The notes beneath the pieces are model-generated. The model was not told the DNA's origin. It made no database searches and saw nothing but the letters and a program-made list of their open reading frames with translations. Of a stretch of 64,000 nt of DNA, positions 1 through 10,579 are shown in pieces. The translations under genes were made by a program, and so were the position numbers. Source of the DNA: Muricoccus pecuniae (GTDB taxonomy: Bacteria > Pseudomonadota > Alphaproteobacteria > Acetobacterales > Acetobacteraceae); NCBI RefSeq assembly GCF_014199205.1, contig NZ_JACIJD010000008.1, positions 124,001 through 188,000 on the forward strand, read 5' to 3'. Each line of letters begins with the position of its first letter. The first letter of the stretch is position 1.

Positions 1-21
1 ATCCCGGACGAGGGCAGCTGA
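1..21 (+). CDS. possible 3' end of an upstream gene (partial)
   Basis: Frame 1 opens on sense codons and ends in TGA at bases 19-21, so this may be the last six codons of a gene outside the window. Frame 2 also stays open, to a TGA at 89-91, so the true end is unclear. Nothing can be said about function. Confidence 0.2.
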   Translation: MPDEGS

Positions 22-153
22 GCCCCCCTGCCGCTCCCCCCGGCACGCCGCGCTTGGCCCCGGGCGCGGCCTGCCCTATCTGATGCCCTGAACGCCCCAG
101 ATTGGCCCCTGAATCAGGCCGGGGGGCCATGCCCGCCCACGGCCCGGAACCAG

Positions 154-1959
154 ATGACCGACACCCCGCTCGACCGCATCCGCAACTTCTCGATCATCGC
201 CCATATCGACCACGGCAAGTCCACCCTGGCCGACCGGCTGATCCAGAACACCGGCGCCCTCACCTCCCGCGAGATGACGGAGCAGGTGCTGGACAACATG
301 GACATCGAGAAGGAGCGCGGCATCACCATCAAGGCGCAGACCGTGCGCCTGAACTACCGCGCGCAGGACGGGCAGGACTATGTCCTGAACCTCATGGACA
401 CGCCGGGCCATGTGGACTTCGCCTATGAGGTCTCGCGCAGCCTCGCGGCCTGCGAGGGCTCCCTCCTGGTGGTGGACGCCTCCCAGGGCGTGGAGGCGCA
501 GACCCTGGCCAATGTCTACCAGGCCATCGATGCGGGCCACGAGATCGTCCCCATCCTCAACAAGGTCGATCTCCCCGCCGCCGAGCCGGAGCGGGTGAAG
601 CAGCAGATCGAGGACGTGGTCGGCCTGCCCGCCGACGACGCCGTGATGATCTCCGCCAAGACCGGGCTGAACATCGAGGGGGTGCTGGAGGCCATCGTCA
701 CCCGCCTCCCCCCGCCCAAGGGCGACGCCTCTACTGCCACCAAGGCCCTTCTCGTCGATAGCTGGTACGACCCGTATCTCGGGGTCGTCATCCTCGTCCG
801 CGTGAAGGACGGGCACCTCCGCAAGGGGCAGAAGATCCGCATGATGGCGGAGGGCTCGACGCATGTGGTCGAGCAGGTCGGCGTCTTCCGGCCGAAGATG
901 CAGGCGGTGGAGAGCCTCGGGCCGGGCGAGATGGGCTACATCACCGCCGCCATCAAGACGGTCGCCGACACGAATGTCGGCGACACCATCACGGACGACC
1001 GCAACCCCGCGGCCGAGGCGCTGCCGGGCTTCAAGCCCTCCATCCCCGTGGTCTGGTGCGGCCTCTACCCCGTGGATGCCGACGACTTCGAGAAGCTGCG
1101 CGACAGTCTCGCCAAGCTGCGGCTGAACGACGCTTCCTTCCACTACGAGGCGGAGAGCAGCGCGGCGCTCGGCTTCGGCTACCGCTGCGGCTTCCTCGGC
1201 CTGCTGCACCTCGAGATCATCCAGGAGCGCCTCTCGCGCGAGTTCGACCTCGATCTCATCGCGACGGCGCCGAGCGTTGTCTACAAGCTCAAGATGACGA
1301 ACGGCACGGAGCGGGAGCTGCACAACCCCGCCGACATGCCCGACATCGTCACGATCGACAGCATCCAGGAACCCTGGATCAAGGCGACGATCTTCGTGCC
1401 GGACGAGTATCTCGGCAACATCCTCACGCTCTGCAGCGAGCGCCGCGGGCAGCAGGTGGAGCTGACCTATGTCGGCGCCCGCGCCATGGCCGTGTACCGC
1501 CTGCCGCTGAACGAGGTGGTCTTCGACTTCTACGACCGCCTCAAGTCCATCTCCCGCGGCTATGCCAGCTTCGACTACGCGATGGACAGCTACGAGGAGG
1601 GCGACCTCGTGAAGATCGGCATCCTCGTGAACAACGAACCGGTGGACGCCCTCTCCTTCATGGCCCACCGTTCCCAGGCCGAGCGCCGTGGCCGCCAGAT
1701 CTGCGAGAAGCTGAAGGACCTCATCCCCCGCCAGCTCTTCAAGATCCCCATCCAGGCCGCGATCGGCGGCCGCGTCATCGCGCGCGAGACGATCGGCGCC
1801 ATGTCCAAGGACGTCACCGCCAAGTGCTATGGCGGCGACATCAGCCGCAAGCGCAAGCTCCTGGAGAAGCAGAAGGAGGGCAAGAAGCGCATGCGGCAGT
1901 TCGGCAAGGTGGAGATCCCGCAGAGCGCCTTCATCGCCGCGCTCAAGATGGATTCCTGA
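154..1959 (+). CDS. lepA: elongation factor 4 (LepA)
   Basis: Translational GTPase of 601 residues, the usual LepA length. It acts on the 70S ribosome and is proposed to remodel stalled or misassembled ribosomes. The N-terminal G domain shows the P-loop HIDHGKSTL (about residues 17-25), [14 protein letters not shown] and SAKTG. EF-G-like domains follow, with the basic LepA-specific C-terminal end ([20 protein letters not shown]). The chosen ATG starts [21 protein letters not shown], which aligns with known LepA starts; no strong Shine-Dalgarno lies before it. A 10-bp hairpin follows the stop, suggesting a single-gene unit here. Confidence 0.98.
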   Translation: MTDTPLDRIRNFSIIAHIDHGKSTLADRLIQNTGALTSREMTEQVLDNMDIEKERGITIKAQTVRLNYRAQDGQDYVLNLMDTPGHVDFAYEVSRSLAACEGSLLVVDASQGVEAQTLANVYQAIDAGHEIVPILNKVDLPAAEPERVKQQIEDVVGLPADDAVMISAKTGLNIEGVLEAIVTRLPPPKGDASTATKALLVDSWYDPYLGVVILVRVKDGHLRKGQKIRMMAEGSTHVVEQVGVFRPKMQAVESLGPGEMGYITAAIKTVADTNVGDTITDDRNPAAEALPGFKPSIPVVWCGLYPVDADDFEKLRDSLAKLRLNDASFHYEAESSAALGFGYRCGFLGLLHLEIIQERLSREFDLDLIATAPSVVYKLKMTNGTERELHNPADMPDIVTIDSIQEPWIKATIFVPDEYLGNILTLCSERRGQQVELTYVGARAMAVYRLPLNEVVFDFYDRLKSISRGYASFDYAMDSYEEGDLVKIGILVNNEPVDALSFMAHRSQAERRGRQICEKLKDLIPRQLFKIPIQAAIGGRVIARETIGAMSKDVTAKCYGGDISRKRKLLEKQKEGKKRMRQFGKVEIPQSAFIAALKMDS

Positions 1960-1965
1960 GCCCCG

Positions 1966-1991
1966 GCGGGGGCGCGCCGTTGCGCCCCCGC
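1966..1991 (+). terminator. GC-rich hairpin after lepA
   Basis: Perfect 10-bp inverted repeat, GCGGGGGCGC at 1966-1975 and GCGCCCCCGC at 1982-1991, with a 6-base loop, starting 7 bases after the lepA stop. There is no T-tract, so it is a probable but unproven intrinsic terminator. Confidence 0.55.
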
Positions 1992-2028
1992 AACCCGCTT
2001 GACAGCGCGCCCCGAATCCTGCGACCGC

Positions 2029-2043
2029 CCCGTTATTAACGGG
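2029..2043. promoter_or_regulatory. AT-rich palindrome upstream of TctC receptor
   Basis: CCCGTTA-T-TAACGGG, 7-bp arms around a single central base, ends 11 bases before the receptor ATG and merges with its GGGAG ribosome-binding site. An AT-rich core is unusual in this GC-rich sequence and its position suits an operator or a small RNA hairpin masking the ribosome-binding site. No regulator is adjacent. Confidence 0.35.
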
Positions 2044-2054
2044 AGTTCACGTCC

Positions 2055-3050
2055 ATGATCTCGATGACGCGTCGCCGCGCGCTCGCCCTCGCGACCGCCC
2101 TCGCCGCCCCGGCCCTGCTTCCCGGCACGGCGCGCGCCCAGGCGAACTACCCCAACCGCCCCGTCACCATCATCGTCCCCTTCGCGGCCGGTGGCCCGAC
2201 GGACGTGGTCTCCCGCCTCGTCGCCGAGGTGATGGCGCGCGACCTCGGCCAGCCCGTGGTCGTGGAGAACGTGGGCGGCGCCGGCGGGACGCTCGGCGCG
2301 CAGCGCGTCGCCCAGGCCCGGCCGGACGGGCACACCCTGCTCATCCACCATATCGGGATGGGCACCACCCCCTCCCTCTACCGCCGCCTCGCCTACGATC
2401 CCGTGAACGGCTTCGAGGCGGCCGGGCTGATCACCGAAGTCCCGATGACCATCATCGCCAAGAAGGACTTCCCCGCGAACAACCTCGCCGAGCTGGTGCA
2501 GGTGATGCGCCAGCGGAAGCTGGAGGTGAACCTGGCCAATGCCGGCGTCGGCGCCGCCTCCCATATCTGCGGGCTGCTGCTGCAGGCGGCGGTGCAGACC
2601 CAGGTCACCACGGTGCCCTATCGCGGCACGGGCCCGGCGATGACGGACCTCATCGGCGGCACGGTGGACCTTCTCTGCGACCAGACGACCAACACGACGC
2701 AGCAGATCACCTCGGGCGCGGTGAAGGCCTTCGCCGTCACCACCTCCGCCCGGAACTCGGCCCTTCCGAACCTGCCGACGGCGAGCGAGGCGGGGCTGCC
2801 CGGATTCGAGGTCTCGGTCTGGCACGGGCTCTACGCGCCGAAGGGCACGGACGCGGCCATCGTGAACCGCCTCTCCCGCGCCCTGCAGGTCGCGCTGCGC
2901 GACGAGCGGCTGATCGCGCGCTTCGCCGAGCTGGGCACCACCCCGGTGAGCCAGGAGCAGGCGACGCCGGAGGCGCATCGCCGCTACTGGCAGGCGGACA
3001 TCGCCAAGTGGCGCCCGATCATCCAGGCCGCGGGGCAGTACGCGGACTGA
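2055..3050 (+). CDS. Bug/TctC-family periplasmic solute receptor
   Basis: Receptor of 331 residues for a tripartite tricarboxylate-type transporter (Bug family); such proteins bind small carboxylates or amides in the periplasm. The N-terminus has an arginine-rich signal (MTRRRALALATALAAPALL then TARAQ), followed by the family hallmark NYPNRPVTIIVPFAAGG and the later GGAGGTLGAQRVAQARPDG. The ATG at 2055 has GGGAG about ten bases upstream; an in-frame ATG at 2064 would give a more typical signal peptide. No TctA/TctB membrane genes are adjacent, which is common for orphan Bug receptors. The ligand is unknown. Confidence 0.92.
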   Translation: MISMTRRRALALATALAAPALLPGTARAQANYPNRPVTIIVPFAAGGPTDVVSRLVAEVMARDLGQPVVVENVGGAGGTLGAQRVAQARPDGHTLLIHHIGMGTTPSLYRRLAYDPVNGFEAAGLITEVPMTIIAKKDFPANNLAELVQVMRQRKLEVNLANAGVGAASHICGLLLQAAVQTQVTTVPYRGTGPAMTDLIGGTVDLLCDQTTNTTQQITSGAVKAFAVTTSARNSALPNLPTASEAGLPGFEVSVWHGLYAPKGTDAAIVNRLSRALQVALRDERLIARFAELGTTPVSQEQATPEAHRRYWQADIAKWRPIIQAAGQYAD

Positions 3051-3172
3051 CGCGGCCGCTCGGAGGCGTAACGAAACCGGGCCGAGCTTGACAGGGCGGC
3101 GGCCCGGGGCCACGCCCTTGGGCATGTTTGAACCGGCGGGGTGCCCTCGCCGGAGATGGAGGGACTGTCTGG

Positions 3173-3535
3173 ATGGGAAGCCTGACGGGCCGCCGCGTTC
3201 TGGTTGTCGAGGATGAGACCCTCGTCGCCATGCTGGTCGAGGATACGCTGGCCGATGCCGGGGTGCAGGTGATGGGGCCAGTGGCGACCGTCTCCGAGGC
3301 GCTGTCGCTCCTCGAGTCCGAACGCCCCGACCTCGCGGTGCTGGACCTGAACCTGGCCGGCGAAACCTCCGAGCCGGTGGCCGAGCGGCTGATGGCGCTG
3401 GAGGTTCCCTTCGTCGTCGCCTCCGGCTACGGCGCGGCCGGGCTGCCGCAGCGCCTCGTCGGCAACCCGGTCCTCGCCAAGCCCTACGCGCCCGAGGACC
3501 TGACCGCCGCCCTCGCCCGGCTGCCCGTCGGCTGA
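3173..3535 (+). CDS. stand-alone response-regulator receiver domain
   Basis: About 120 residues consisting of a single CheY-like receiver domain with no output domain. RVLVVEDETLVAMLVEDTL carries the acidic pair; the phospho-acceptor aspartate is in LAVLDLNL; the conserved lysine is in VLAKPYAPEDL. ATG 3173 is preferred because GGAGGG lies about ten bases upstream; an in-frame TTG at 3128 would add 15 residues. Receivers of this type in alphaproteobacteria often work with HWE-type histidine kinases or as phosphate sinks. No kinase is encoded nearby, so the partner is unknown. Confidence 0.82.
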   Translation: MGSLTGRRVLVVEDETLVAMLVEDTLADAGVQVMGPVATVSEALSLLESERPDLAVLDLNLAGETSEPVAERLMALEVPFVVASGYGAAGLPQRLVGNPVLAKPYAPEDLTAALARLPVG

Positions 3536-3583
3536 GCGGCGGGCCGGGTATGCCACGGCACGGAGCCTGCTAGGCTCCCTGCC

Positions 3584-4963
3584 ATGACGCCCATCGCCGG
3601 CCCGATCGTCTTCACCCTGAACGGCACCCCGCGGAGGCTGCCGCCGGGGATCTCCCCCACCGCGACCCTTCTCGACTGGCTCCGCGGCCCCGCCGGCCTC
3701 GCCGGGACGAAGGAGGGCTGCGCGGAAGGCGATTGCGGCGCCTGCACCGTGGTGGTCGAGGAGGAGGAAGGGGCGCGGGTACCGGTGAATGCCTGCCTCG
3801 CCCTGCTCGGGCAGATGCATGGCCGCCGCATCCGCACGGTGGAGGGGTTGAGCGGCGCCGATGGCGGCCCCCATCCCGTGCAGCGCGCCATGGCCGAGGG
3901 GGACGCCACGCAGTGCGGCTTCTGCACCCCCGGCATCGTCATGACGGCCTGGGCCCATGCGCGGGAGGGCGGCGACCCGCATGACGCGCTCGCCGGGAAT
4001 CTCTGCCGCTGCACGGGCTACCGCCCGATCGTCGAGGTGCTGGAGGCGCTCCATGACGACGGCGTGCCGCCGCCGCCCGCGCCGGACGCCCCCGCCACCC
4101 GCTTCGAGGCACCGGGCCAGGTCTTCGACCGCCCGACGAGCCTGGCGGACCTGCTCGCCCTGCGCGCGGCCCATCCCGAGGCCTGGCTCCTCGCCGGTGG
4201 CACCGATCTCGGGCTGCGCGTCTCCGAGCGCCGGGAGGTGCCGCCGCGGGTCATCCTTCTCTCCGGTGTGCCGGAGCTGAACCTGCTGGAGGCCGGGCCG
4301 GGATGGCTGCGCGTGGGCGCCGCGACGAGCTACCGCCGGCTCCTCGCCGCCTGCGCGCGGGATGTCGCCCTCGCCCCGTTCGCCGCCCTGCTGCGCCGCC
4401 TCGGCTCCCGCCAGATCCGCGGGATGGGAACGCTCGGCGGTAATCTCGGCACGGCCTCCCCGATCGGCGACGCCCTGCCGCCGCTGATCGCCCTCGGCGC
4501 CACGCTCCGCATCGCCGGGGCGGGGGGCGAGAGGGAGATGGCGGTGGAGAGCTTCCTCACGGGCTACCGCACCAACGCCCTCCTCCCGGGCGAGGTGATA
4601 CGGGACGTGCTCATCCCCCACCCGCCCGCCGGCGCGCTCTTCGCGGCGGAGAAGCTGTCCAAGCGGCCGGACCAGGACATCACCACGGTCGGCCTCTCCG
4701 CCCTGATCGAGATGGAGGGCGGGCTGGTCGCCCGCGCCCGCATCGCCCTCGGCGGCACGGGGCCGCGCGCCGAGCGCTGCGGTCCGGCCGAGGCCGCGCT
4801 CGCCGGCCGGCCCTGGAGCCGGGAGGCGGTCGAGGCCGCGGCCGCGGCGCTGGAGGCCGCCATCAGCCCGCTCTCGGACCTCCGCGGCAGCGCGGCCTAT
4901 CGCCGGCTCGCCGCCGGCAACCTTCTCCGGCGCCTCTGGCACCGGCAGCCGGAATTCGCCTGA
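3584..4963 (+). CDS. xdhA: xanthine dehydrogenase small subunit (2Fe-2S/FAD)
   Basis: Electron-transfer subunit of 459 residues for oxidation of hypoxanthine and xanthine to urate. The N-terminal plant-type 2Fe-2S cluster is bound by GCAEGDCGAC plus a later Cys in VNACL (about residues 45-75). The second cluster uses QCGFCTPG and GNLCRCTGYRP (about 108-146). The C-terminal FAD domain shows LLAGGTDLGLRVSE and GMGTLGGNLGTASPIGD. The stop overlaps the start of the molybdenum subunit (TGATG), so the two are translationally coupled. The related CO- or nicotinate-type enzymes usually separate these domains, which favours xanthine dehydrogenase. No xdhC is adjacent. Confidence 0.93.
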   Translation: MTPIAGPIVFTLNGTPRRLPPGISPTATLLDWLRGPAGLAGTKEGCAEGDCGACTVVVEEEEGARVPVNACLALLGQMHGRRIRTVEGLSGADGGPHPVQRAMAEGDATQCGFCTPGIVMTAWAHAREGGDPHDALAGNLCRCTGYRPIVEVLEALHDDGVPPPPAPDAPATRFEAPGQVFDRPTSLADLLALRAAHPEAWLLAGGTDLGLRVSERREVPPRVILLSGVPELNLLEAGPGWLRVGAATSYRRLLAACARDVALAPFAALLRRLGSRQIRGMGTLGGNLGTASPIGDALPPLIALGATLRIAGAGGEREMAVESFLTGYRTNALLPGEVIRDVLIPHPPAGALFAAEKLSKRPDQDITTVGLSALIEMEGGLVARARIALGGTGPRAERCGPAEAALAGRPWSREAVEAAAAALEAAISPLSDLRGSAAYRRLAAGNLLRRLWHRQPEFA

Positions 4964-7239
4964 TGGACATGACCGCGCGCCACACAGGGCCCGGCGCCTC
5001 CCTCCGCCAGGACAGCGCGCTGAAGCACGCAACCGGCGAGGCCCGCTTCGCCGACGATATCCCCATGCCGCCGGCCCTGCTCCACGCCGCGCTGGTGCTC
5101 TCGCCGGTCGCGCATGGCCACCTCGCGCCGATCGACCTCTCCCCCGCCCTCGCCACCCCCGGCGTCGTCGCCGCGATCGGGCCGGGGGACATCCCTGGCC
5201 GGAACGACATCGCCCAGGCTGGGCGCGCGCAGGAGCACATGCTGGCCGAGGGGCTGGTGGAGTACTGGGGCCAGCCGCTGGCGATCGTCGTCGCCGAGAC
5301 GCGGGACGCGGCCCTGGCCGGCGCGGCGGCGGTGCGGCCGGGGATCGAGCCGCTTCGCCCCGTTCTTTCCGTGGAGGAGGCGCTGGATGCCGGCGCCTTC
5401 CTCATGCCGCCCATGGTCATGTCGCGCGGGAACGCGCCCGCCATCCTCGCCGCCGCGCCGCGTCGCCTCTCCGGCACCTTCGTGGCGGGCGGGCAGGAGC
5501 ACTTCTACCTCGAGGGGCAGATCGCCCTCGCCGTGCCGGGGGAGGACGGGGACCTCACGATCCACTCCTCGACCCAGCACCCGACGGAGGTGCAGCACGT
5601 CGCCGCCCGCCTCCTCGGCCTCGACCACAACCGGATCTCCGTCCAGGTCCGCCGCCTCGGCGGCGGCTTCGGGGGGAAGGAGAGCAACGCCTCCTGGGTC
5701 GCCGCCTGCGCGGCCCTGGCCGCCCGCCGCACCGGCCGCCCGGTGAAGCTCCGCCTCGGCCGCAAGCAGGACATCGCGGCGACCGGCAAGCGCCACCCCA
5801 TGCTCTACCGCTGGCAGGCCGGCTTCGACGAGACCGGCCGCATCCTCGCGCTGGAGGCGACGCTGGCGGCCGATGGCGGGCACAGCGTGGACCTCTCGGG
5901 CGGGGTGGTCTTCCGCTCCGTCACCCACGCGCTGAACTGCCTCGACGTGCCCGACGTCACCATCAGCGGCGTCGCCTGCAAGACGAACACGGTGAGCAAC
6001 ACCGCTTTCCGCGGCTTCGGCGGGCCGCAGGGCGTGCTGCTGATGGAGGATGTGACGCATCGCGTCGCCCGCACCCTCGGCCTCACGCAGGAGGCGGTGC
6101 GGGAGCGCAACCTGGCGGGCGGGGGCAACGGCTCCCACACGCCCTATGGCCAGGCGCTGGAGGGGGACCTCCTCCGCCGCGTCTGGGCCGAGTGCCGGGA
6201 CGGCGCCGACTGGGCCCGCCGCCGCGCGGAGGTGGACGCCTTCAACGCCGCAAACGAGGTGGTCAGGCGCGGCCTCGGCAGCTTCGTCCTCGCCTTCGGC
6301 ATCTCCTTCGGCATCATGTCGATGAACCAGGCCGGCGCGCTGGTGCATGTCTACGAGGACGGCTCCATCCGCCTGAACCACGGCGGCACGGAGATGGGCC
6401 AGGGGCTGTTCATCAAGATCGCCCAGGTCGTGGCCGGCGTGTTCGGCGTCGGCGTCGAGCGCGTGCGGATCACGCCCACCAGCACGGCCGAGGTGCCCAA
6501 CACCGCCCCGACGGCCGCGAGCACGGGCACGGACCTGAACGGCTGGGCCGCCCAGATCGCCGCCACCACCATCCGCACCCGCATGGCCGAGCTGGCCGCC
6601 GCCGAATGGGGCGTGGGGCCGGAGGAGGTGCGCTTCGAGGAGGAGGAGGTCTTCGCGGGAAATCACCGCATGGGCTTCGGCGAGTTGGCGCATCGCTGCG
6701 TCCAGGCGCGCATCTCCCTCTCCTCCACCGGCTTCTACCGGACGCCCGGCATCCACTGGGACCCCGCCGCCATGCGGGGCGAGCCCTTCTTCTACTTCTC
6801 CTACGGCGCCGCGGTCGCCGAGGTGGAGCTGGACCTCCTGACGGGCGAGCACCGGCTGCTGCGCGCGGACCTCGTCCAGGATTGCGGCCGCTCCCTCAAC
6901 CCCGCCGTGGACCGGGGGCAGATCGAAGGCGCCTTCGTCCAGGGCCTGGGCTGGCTCACTTGCGAGGAGCTGTGGTGGGACGAGGAGGGGCGGCTCCGCA
7001 CCCTCGGCCCCTCCACCTACAAGATCCCGGGCTCGCGGGACGTGCCGCCCGTGTTCAACGTCCGGCTGCTGGAAGGGGCGCCCAGCCGGGCGGATACGGT
7101 GTTCCGTTCCAAGGCCGTGGGCGAGCCGCCGCTGATGCTCGCCACCGCCGTGTGGAACGCGCTGCGGGACGCCGCCGGCTGCGAGCGGCTGGACCTGCCC
7201 GCGACGCCCGAGCGCCTGCTGACGGCCGCGAGGGGCTAA
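4963..7239 (+). CDS. xdhB: xanthine dehydrogenase molybdopterin-binding subunit
   Basis: Catalytic subunit of 758 residues that binds the molybdenum cofactor and the purine. Family motifs in order: QEHFYLEGQIAL, GGGFGGKES, AFRGFGGPQG (cofactor binding and the substrate arginine), MGQGLFIKIAQVV, and the catalytic glutamate in KAVGEPPLML near the C-terminus. It overlaps the small-subunit stop by one base. The XdhC chaperone that normally loads sulfurated cofactor is not in the window and must be elsewhere. Confidence 0.93.
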   Translation: MDMTARHTGPGASLRQDSALKHATGEARFADDIPMPPALLHAALVLSPVAHGHLAPIDLSPALATPGVVAAIGPGDIPGRNDIAQAGRAQEHMLAEGLVEYWGQPLAIVVAETRDAALAGAAAVRPGIEPLRPVLSVEEALDAGAFLMPPMVMSRGNAPAILAAAPRRLSGTFVAGGQEHFYLEGQIALAVPGEDGDLTIHSSTQHPTEVQHVAARLLGLDHNRISVQVRRLGGGFGGKESNASWVAACAALAARRTGRPVKLRLGRKQDIAATGKRHPMLYRWQAGFDETGRILALEATLAADGGHSVDLSGGVVFRSVTHALNCLDVPDVTISGVACKTNTVSNTAFRGFGGPQGVLLMEDVTHRVARTLGLTQEAVRERNLAGGGNGSHTPYGQALEGDLLRRVWAECRDGADWARRRAEVDAFNAANEVVRRGLGSFVLAFGISFGIMSMNQAGALVHVYEDGSIRLNHGGTEMGQGLFIKIAQVVAGVFGVGVERVRITPTSTAEVPNTAPTAASTGTDLNGWAAQIAATTIRTRMAELAAAEWGVGPEEVRFEEEEVFAGNHRMGFGELAHRCVQARISLSSTGFYRTPGIHWDPAAMRGEPFFYFSYGAAVAEVELDLLTGEHRLLRADLVQDCGRSLNPAVDRGQIEGAFVQGLGWLTCEELWWDEEGRLRTLGPSTYKIPGSRDVPPVFNVRLLEGAPSRADTVFRSKAVGEPPLMLATAVWNALRDAAGCERLDLPATPERLLTAARG

Positions 7240-7323
7240 CGGCGGAGGCGGCTTGCCGTCGGGCGCCGCGGCCCATACCGTTTCCCCAAGGCCCCGAGTT
7301 CAGGCAGGGGCAGAGGGAACGGC

Positions 7324-8493
7324 ATGAGCAACAGCTTCCGCGGACTCGATTTCGGCCTGGGCGAGACGGCCGACGCCCTGCGCGAGCAGGTCGCCGCCTT
7401 CGCGGCAGACGAGATCGCCCCCCGCGCCGCCGAGATCGACCGCAGCAACGAGTTCCCGATGGATCTCTGGCGGAAGTTCGGCGATCTCGGCCTGCTCGGG
7501 ATCACCGCGCCGGAGGGGTATGGCGGCGCGGCCATGGGCTATCTCGAGCACTGCGTGGCCATGGAGGAGTTGAGCCGGGCCTCGGCGAGCGTCGCCCTCT
7601 CCTACGGCGCGCATTCCAACCTCTGCGTGAACCAGATCGCCCGCAACGGCAGCGAGGAGCAGAAGCGCCGCTACCTCCCACGGCTCATCAACGGCGAGCA
7701 TGTGGGCGCGCTCGCGATGAGCGAGCCGGGCGCCGGATCTGATGTGGTCAGCATGCGGACCCGCGCCGAGCGCCGCGGCGACCGCTACGTCATCAACGGC
7801 AGCAAGATGTGGATCACCAACGGGCCGGACGCCGACACGCTCGTCGTCTACGCCAAAACCGATCCGGCCGCCGGGCCGCGCGGCATCACCGCCTTCCTCA
7901 TCGAGAAGGGCTTCAAGGGCTTCTCCACCGCGCAGAAGCTCGACAAGCTCGGCATGCGAGGCTCCAACACCTGCGAGCTCGTCTTCGAGGATTGCGAGGT
8001 GCCGGCGGAGAACGTGCTGGGCACCGAGGGCCGCGGGGTGAACGTGCTGATGAGCGGGCTCGACTACGAGCGTGCGGTGCTCGCCGCCGGCCCGACCGGC
8101 ATCATGCACGCCTGCCTGGACGTGGTGCTTCCCTACATCCACGACCGCAAGCAGTTCGGCCAGCCCATCGGCGAGTTCCAGCTCATGCAGGGCAAGATCG
8201 CCGACATGTACACCGTGATGAACGCGGCGAAGTCCTATGTCTACGCCGTGGCGAGGGCCTGCGACCGCGGCCAGACCACGCGCAAGGACGCCGCCGGCGC
8301 CATCCTCTACGCCGCGGAGAAGGCCACCTGGATGGCGCTGGAGGCCATCCAATGCCTCGGCGGCAACGGCTACATCAACGACTATCCCACGGGGCGCCTG
8401 CTGCGCGACGCGAAGCTCTACGAGATCGGCGCGGGCACGAGCGAGATCCGGCGGATGCTGATCGGCCGGGAGCTCTTCGCCGAGACGGCCTAG
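7324..8493 (+). CDS. ivd: isovaleryl-CoA dehydrogenase
   Basis: FAD-dependent acyl-CoA dehydrogenase of 389 residues in leucine catabolism (isovaleryl-CoA to 3-methylcrotonyl-CoA). FAD/substrate motifs [10 protein letters not shown] and [17 protein letters not shown] are present. The catalytic base position separates it from straight-chain enzymes: the usual C-terminal glutamate is alanine ([12 protein letters not shown]) and the base is instead the glutamate in [10 protein letters not shown], as in known isovaleryl-CoA dehydrogenases. The methylcrotonyl-CoA carboxylase genes often found next to it are absent here. Its stop TAG overlaps the stop of the converging AsmA-like gene in the tetramer CTAG. 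Confidence 0.93.
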   Translation: MSNSFRGLDFGLGETADALREQVAAFAADEIAPRAAEIDRSNEFPMDLWRKFGDLGLLGITAPEGYGGAAMGYLEHCVAMEELSRASASVALSYGAHSNLCVNQIARNGSEEQKRRYLPRLINGEHVGALAMSEPGAGSDVVSMRTRAERRGDRYVINGSKMWITNGPDADTLVVYAKTDPAAGPRGITAFLIEKGFKGFSTAQKLDKLGMRGSNTCELVFEDCEVPAENVLGTEGRGVNVLMSGLDYERAVLAAGPTGIMHACLDVVLPYIHDRKQFGQPIGEFQLMQGKIADMYTVMNAAKSYVYAVARACDRGQTTRKDAAGAILYAAEKATWMALEAIQCLGGNGYINDYPTGRLLRDAKLYEIGAGTSEIRRMLIGRELFAETA

Positions 8494-10445
8494 CGCCGGG
8501 AGGCGCGGCGCACCAGCGCCTCGCAGCGATCGTTCTCCCCCGAGCCGAACTGGATGGTGGGCAGCAGCCCCGCTACGGGCGCGACCAGCGCCGCTAGCCC
8601 GCCGATCAGCCCGCCGCGCGTGAGAAGCTCCCCGACCTCCGGCCCGATATCGGGGTTGCGGAAGCCGCCGTCGATGTGGATGGAGGTTGGCACGGCGCCG
8701 ATGGTGAACCCCTTCGACTCGCTCCGCAGCCGCACGTTCAGCCGCTCCCGCGCGAGGTTCACGTCGCCGGTCGCGTTGATGATCACGTCTTCCGTGTCGA
8801 GGATGACGGTGCGCAGATTGGCGATGCCGCGCTGCAGCGCGACACTGGCGACGAAGCACTGCACCACCGTCCGGTCCGGGAGCTGGAGCGCGGAGAGCAG
8901 CGCATTGCCCAGCCGCAGGCCGGAGAGGTCCACGAGCAGGGCGGACAGGTTGCCGCCCGCCATGCCGAGGGTGATCTCGCCGGTGCCGCTGCCCAGGATG
9001 TCCGCGAAGGAGCCGCCCGCCCCCTCGATCCGCGCGCGGCCGTTGATACGTCCCGCGCCCTCGAAGCCGTTGGTGGCCCGCATCAGGCGGGAGAGATCGA
9101 GTCGCTGGAACTGGACATCGGCCCGCCCCCGGAGCTTGCCTCCCTCCTCCGGCGTGAGCGCGACCGTCCCCTCGATGCGGCCTGTGCCGACGCCGAGCGC
9201 GAGCGGCCGCACGGTGATCGCGCCGTCCTTCACCTCCATCTCGGCCCGCATGTTGTCGAAGGGCATGTTGCGCCCGACGATGCTCTCCGCCCGGTAGTTC
9301 AGGTTGACGTTGGCGGCCTCGATCTTGGGAAAGTTAATGGGGTCATCCGGAAGCACGCGCCCGCGCGCCTGGTCTCGCGCGACGGCCCGCCGCTGCTCGG
9401 GCGTCTGGCCCGGCGTGGTGGTGCGCCCCGGCTCCTCGCCGATGAAGCCGCCGAGATCGGCCAGGTCCACTCGGCGTGAGCGCAGTTCCGCGTCCACCAC
9501 CGGCTTTGCCCCGCCCGTGGTGACGGTGATGGTCCCGTTCAGGTCGCTGCGCCCCATACGCCCGGCGAAGTCGCGGAAGCGCACGCGCCCGGCGATGTAG
9601 TCGATCTGCCCGGCTATTTCGTAATTCGGCGTCTTCGGGATCGGAACCCCTGTCAGGGGCTGGAGGAGCCCCATGTCGGGCCCCTTCATCTCCAGCCGGA
9701 CATCGGCGCCCTGGAGTGCGAGCGGGTTCTGGACGGTGCCCCGCACGCTGACCTGGGTGGGCCCGTTCTCCAGCCGCATCTCGATGGGCCAAGCCTTCCC
9801 GCTATCCTGCAAGGCGAGGACGGCCCCGCCCAGGGCCGTGCCACGGATAGGCTGGCCGGCATAGGTGCCCTGCGCTTCGACCGCGATCCGGGGATCGGCG
9901 CTCTCCTCGCCGCGGGTGCCGACATCGAGGTTGAAGTCGGCGGTCAGACGGGGATCGACCACATGGGCCTTGCCCTCGACGATCCGCAGCAGCCCGATCC
10001 GGGGCGCGGCACGATCGGGCGGGGTCTCGCCGCCCTCTCCGGCGGGCTGGCCGAGATCGAACTTGTAGTTCGCCCGCCCATCGGCGAGCGCGACCGCCTC
10101 CACCACCGGCCGCATCACCTCGATGGAGGGAATCACCAGGGCGCGATCGCGGATATAGGCCATCACGTCCAGCCCGGCCGAGAGCCGCTCTGCCCGGGCG
10201 AAGGGCGGATCTTCCGGGAAGCCCTCCGGGCTGGCCACGCGCAGGCCGTCGGCGGAGATCTGCACGACCCGGCCGAGACGCACATGGAGGTGCTCGATCG
10301 TCACCTTCCGGCCCAGCGCCGCGGAAGCGCGGCTCTCCACAAGGGGGATGAACCAGTCCCAGGACCAGACGGAGATGAGCAGGCCGATCAGCAGGATCGG
10401 AACCCCCGTCCAGAGCAGCCAGCGCGGTATCCGGCGTTGTGCCAT
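8490..10445 (-). CDS. AsmA-family protein
   Basis: Large envelope protein of 651 residues. One N-terminal membrane anchor ([21 protein letters not shown], about residues 9-29) is followed by repeats typical of AsmA/TamB-like bridge proteins (for example [20 protein letters not shown] and [20 protein letters not shown]). The family is linked to lipid transport between the membranes and outer-membrane homeostasis. The ATG at 10445 starts [12 protein letters not shown]; upstream in-frame codons look non-coding. It is a single gene converging on ivd. Confidence 0.85.
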   Translation of the reverse strand: MAQRRIPRWLLWTGVPILLIGLLISVWSWDWFIPLVESRASAALGRKVTIEHLHVRLGRVVQISADGLRVASPEGFPEDPPFARAERLSAGLDVMAYIRDRALVIPSIEVMRPVVEAVALADGRANYKFDLGQPAGEGGETPPDRAAPRIGLLRIVEGKAHVVDPRLTADFNLDVGTRGEESADPRIAVEAQGTYAGQPIRGTALGGAVLALQDSGKAWPIEMRLENGPTQVSVRGTVQNPLALQGADVRLEMKGPDMGLLQPLTGVPIPKTPNYEIAGQIDYIAGRVRFRDFAGRMGRSDLNGTITVTTGGAKPVVDAELRSRRVDLADLGGFIGEEPGRTTTPGQTPEQRRAVARDQARGRVLPDDPINFPKIEAANVNLNYRAESIVGRNMPFDNMRAEMEVKDGAITVRPLALGVGTGRIEGTVALTPEEGGKLRGRADVQFQRLDLSRLMRATNGFEGAGRINGRARIEGAGGSFADILGSGTGEITLGMAGGNLSALLVDLSGLRLGNALLSALQLPDRTVVQCFVASVALQRGIANLRTVILDTEDVIINATGDVNLARERLNVRLRSESKGFTIGAVPTSIHIDGGFRNPDIGPEVGELLTRGGLIGGLAALVAPVAGLLPTIQFGSGENDRCEALVRRASRR

Positions 10446-10579
10446 GCGGCCCTCAGCATTCCTCCGCCGCGAAAACGGCTTGGGATGTAAATGCGCGAGG
10501 AACGGGATGGTTGTCCGGCATGGCCGGTTTGCGCTGCAGCAAGGAGGCTGGGAGAAGCGGTGGATCACCGCGAGGACTA

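Noticed and set aside
76-1668. 530-residue open frame on the minus strand opposite lepA
   Set aside because: High GC leaves long shadow frames; this one lies wholly inside lepA and has no family features.
1999-2004. TTGACA before the first TctC gene as a -35 box
   Set aside because: No -10-like element lies at 16-18 bases; the AT-rich part begins too far away and is better explained as the palindrome.
3088-3093. TTGACA before the receiver-domain gene as a -35 box
   Set aside because: The sequence 17 bases downstream is CACGCC, which does not resemble a -10 box.
2984-5032. 682-residue open frame on the minus strand
   Set aside because: It covers the receiver gene and xdhA in antisense and has the low-complexity Arg/Gly/Ala composition of a shadow frame.
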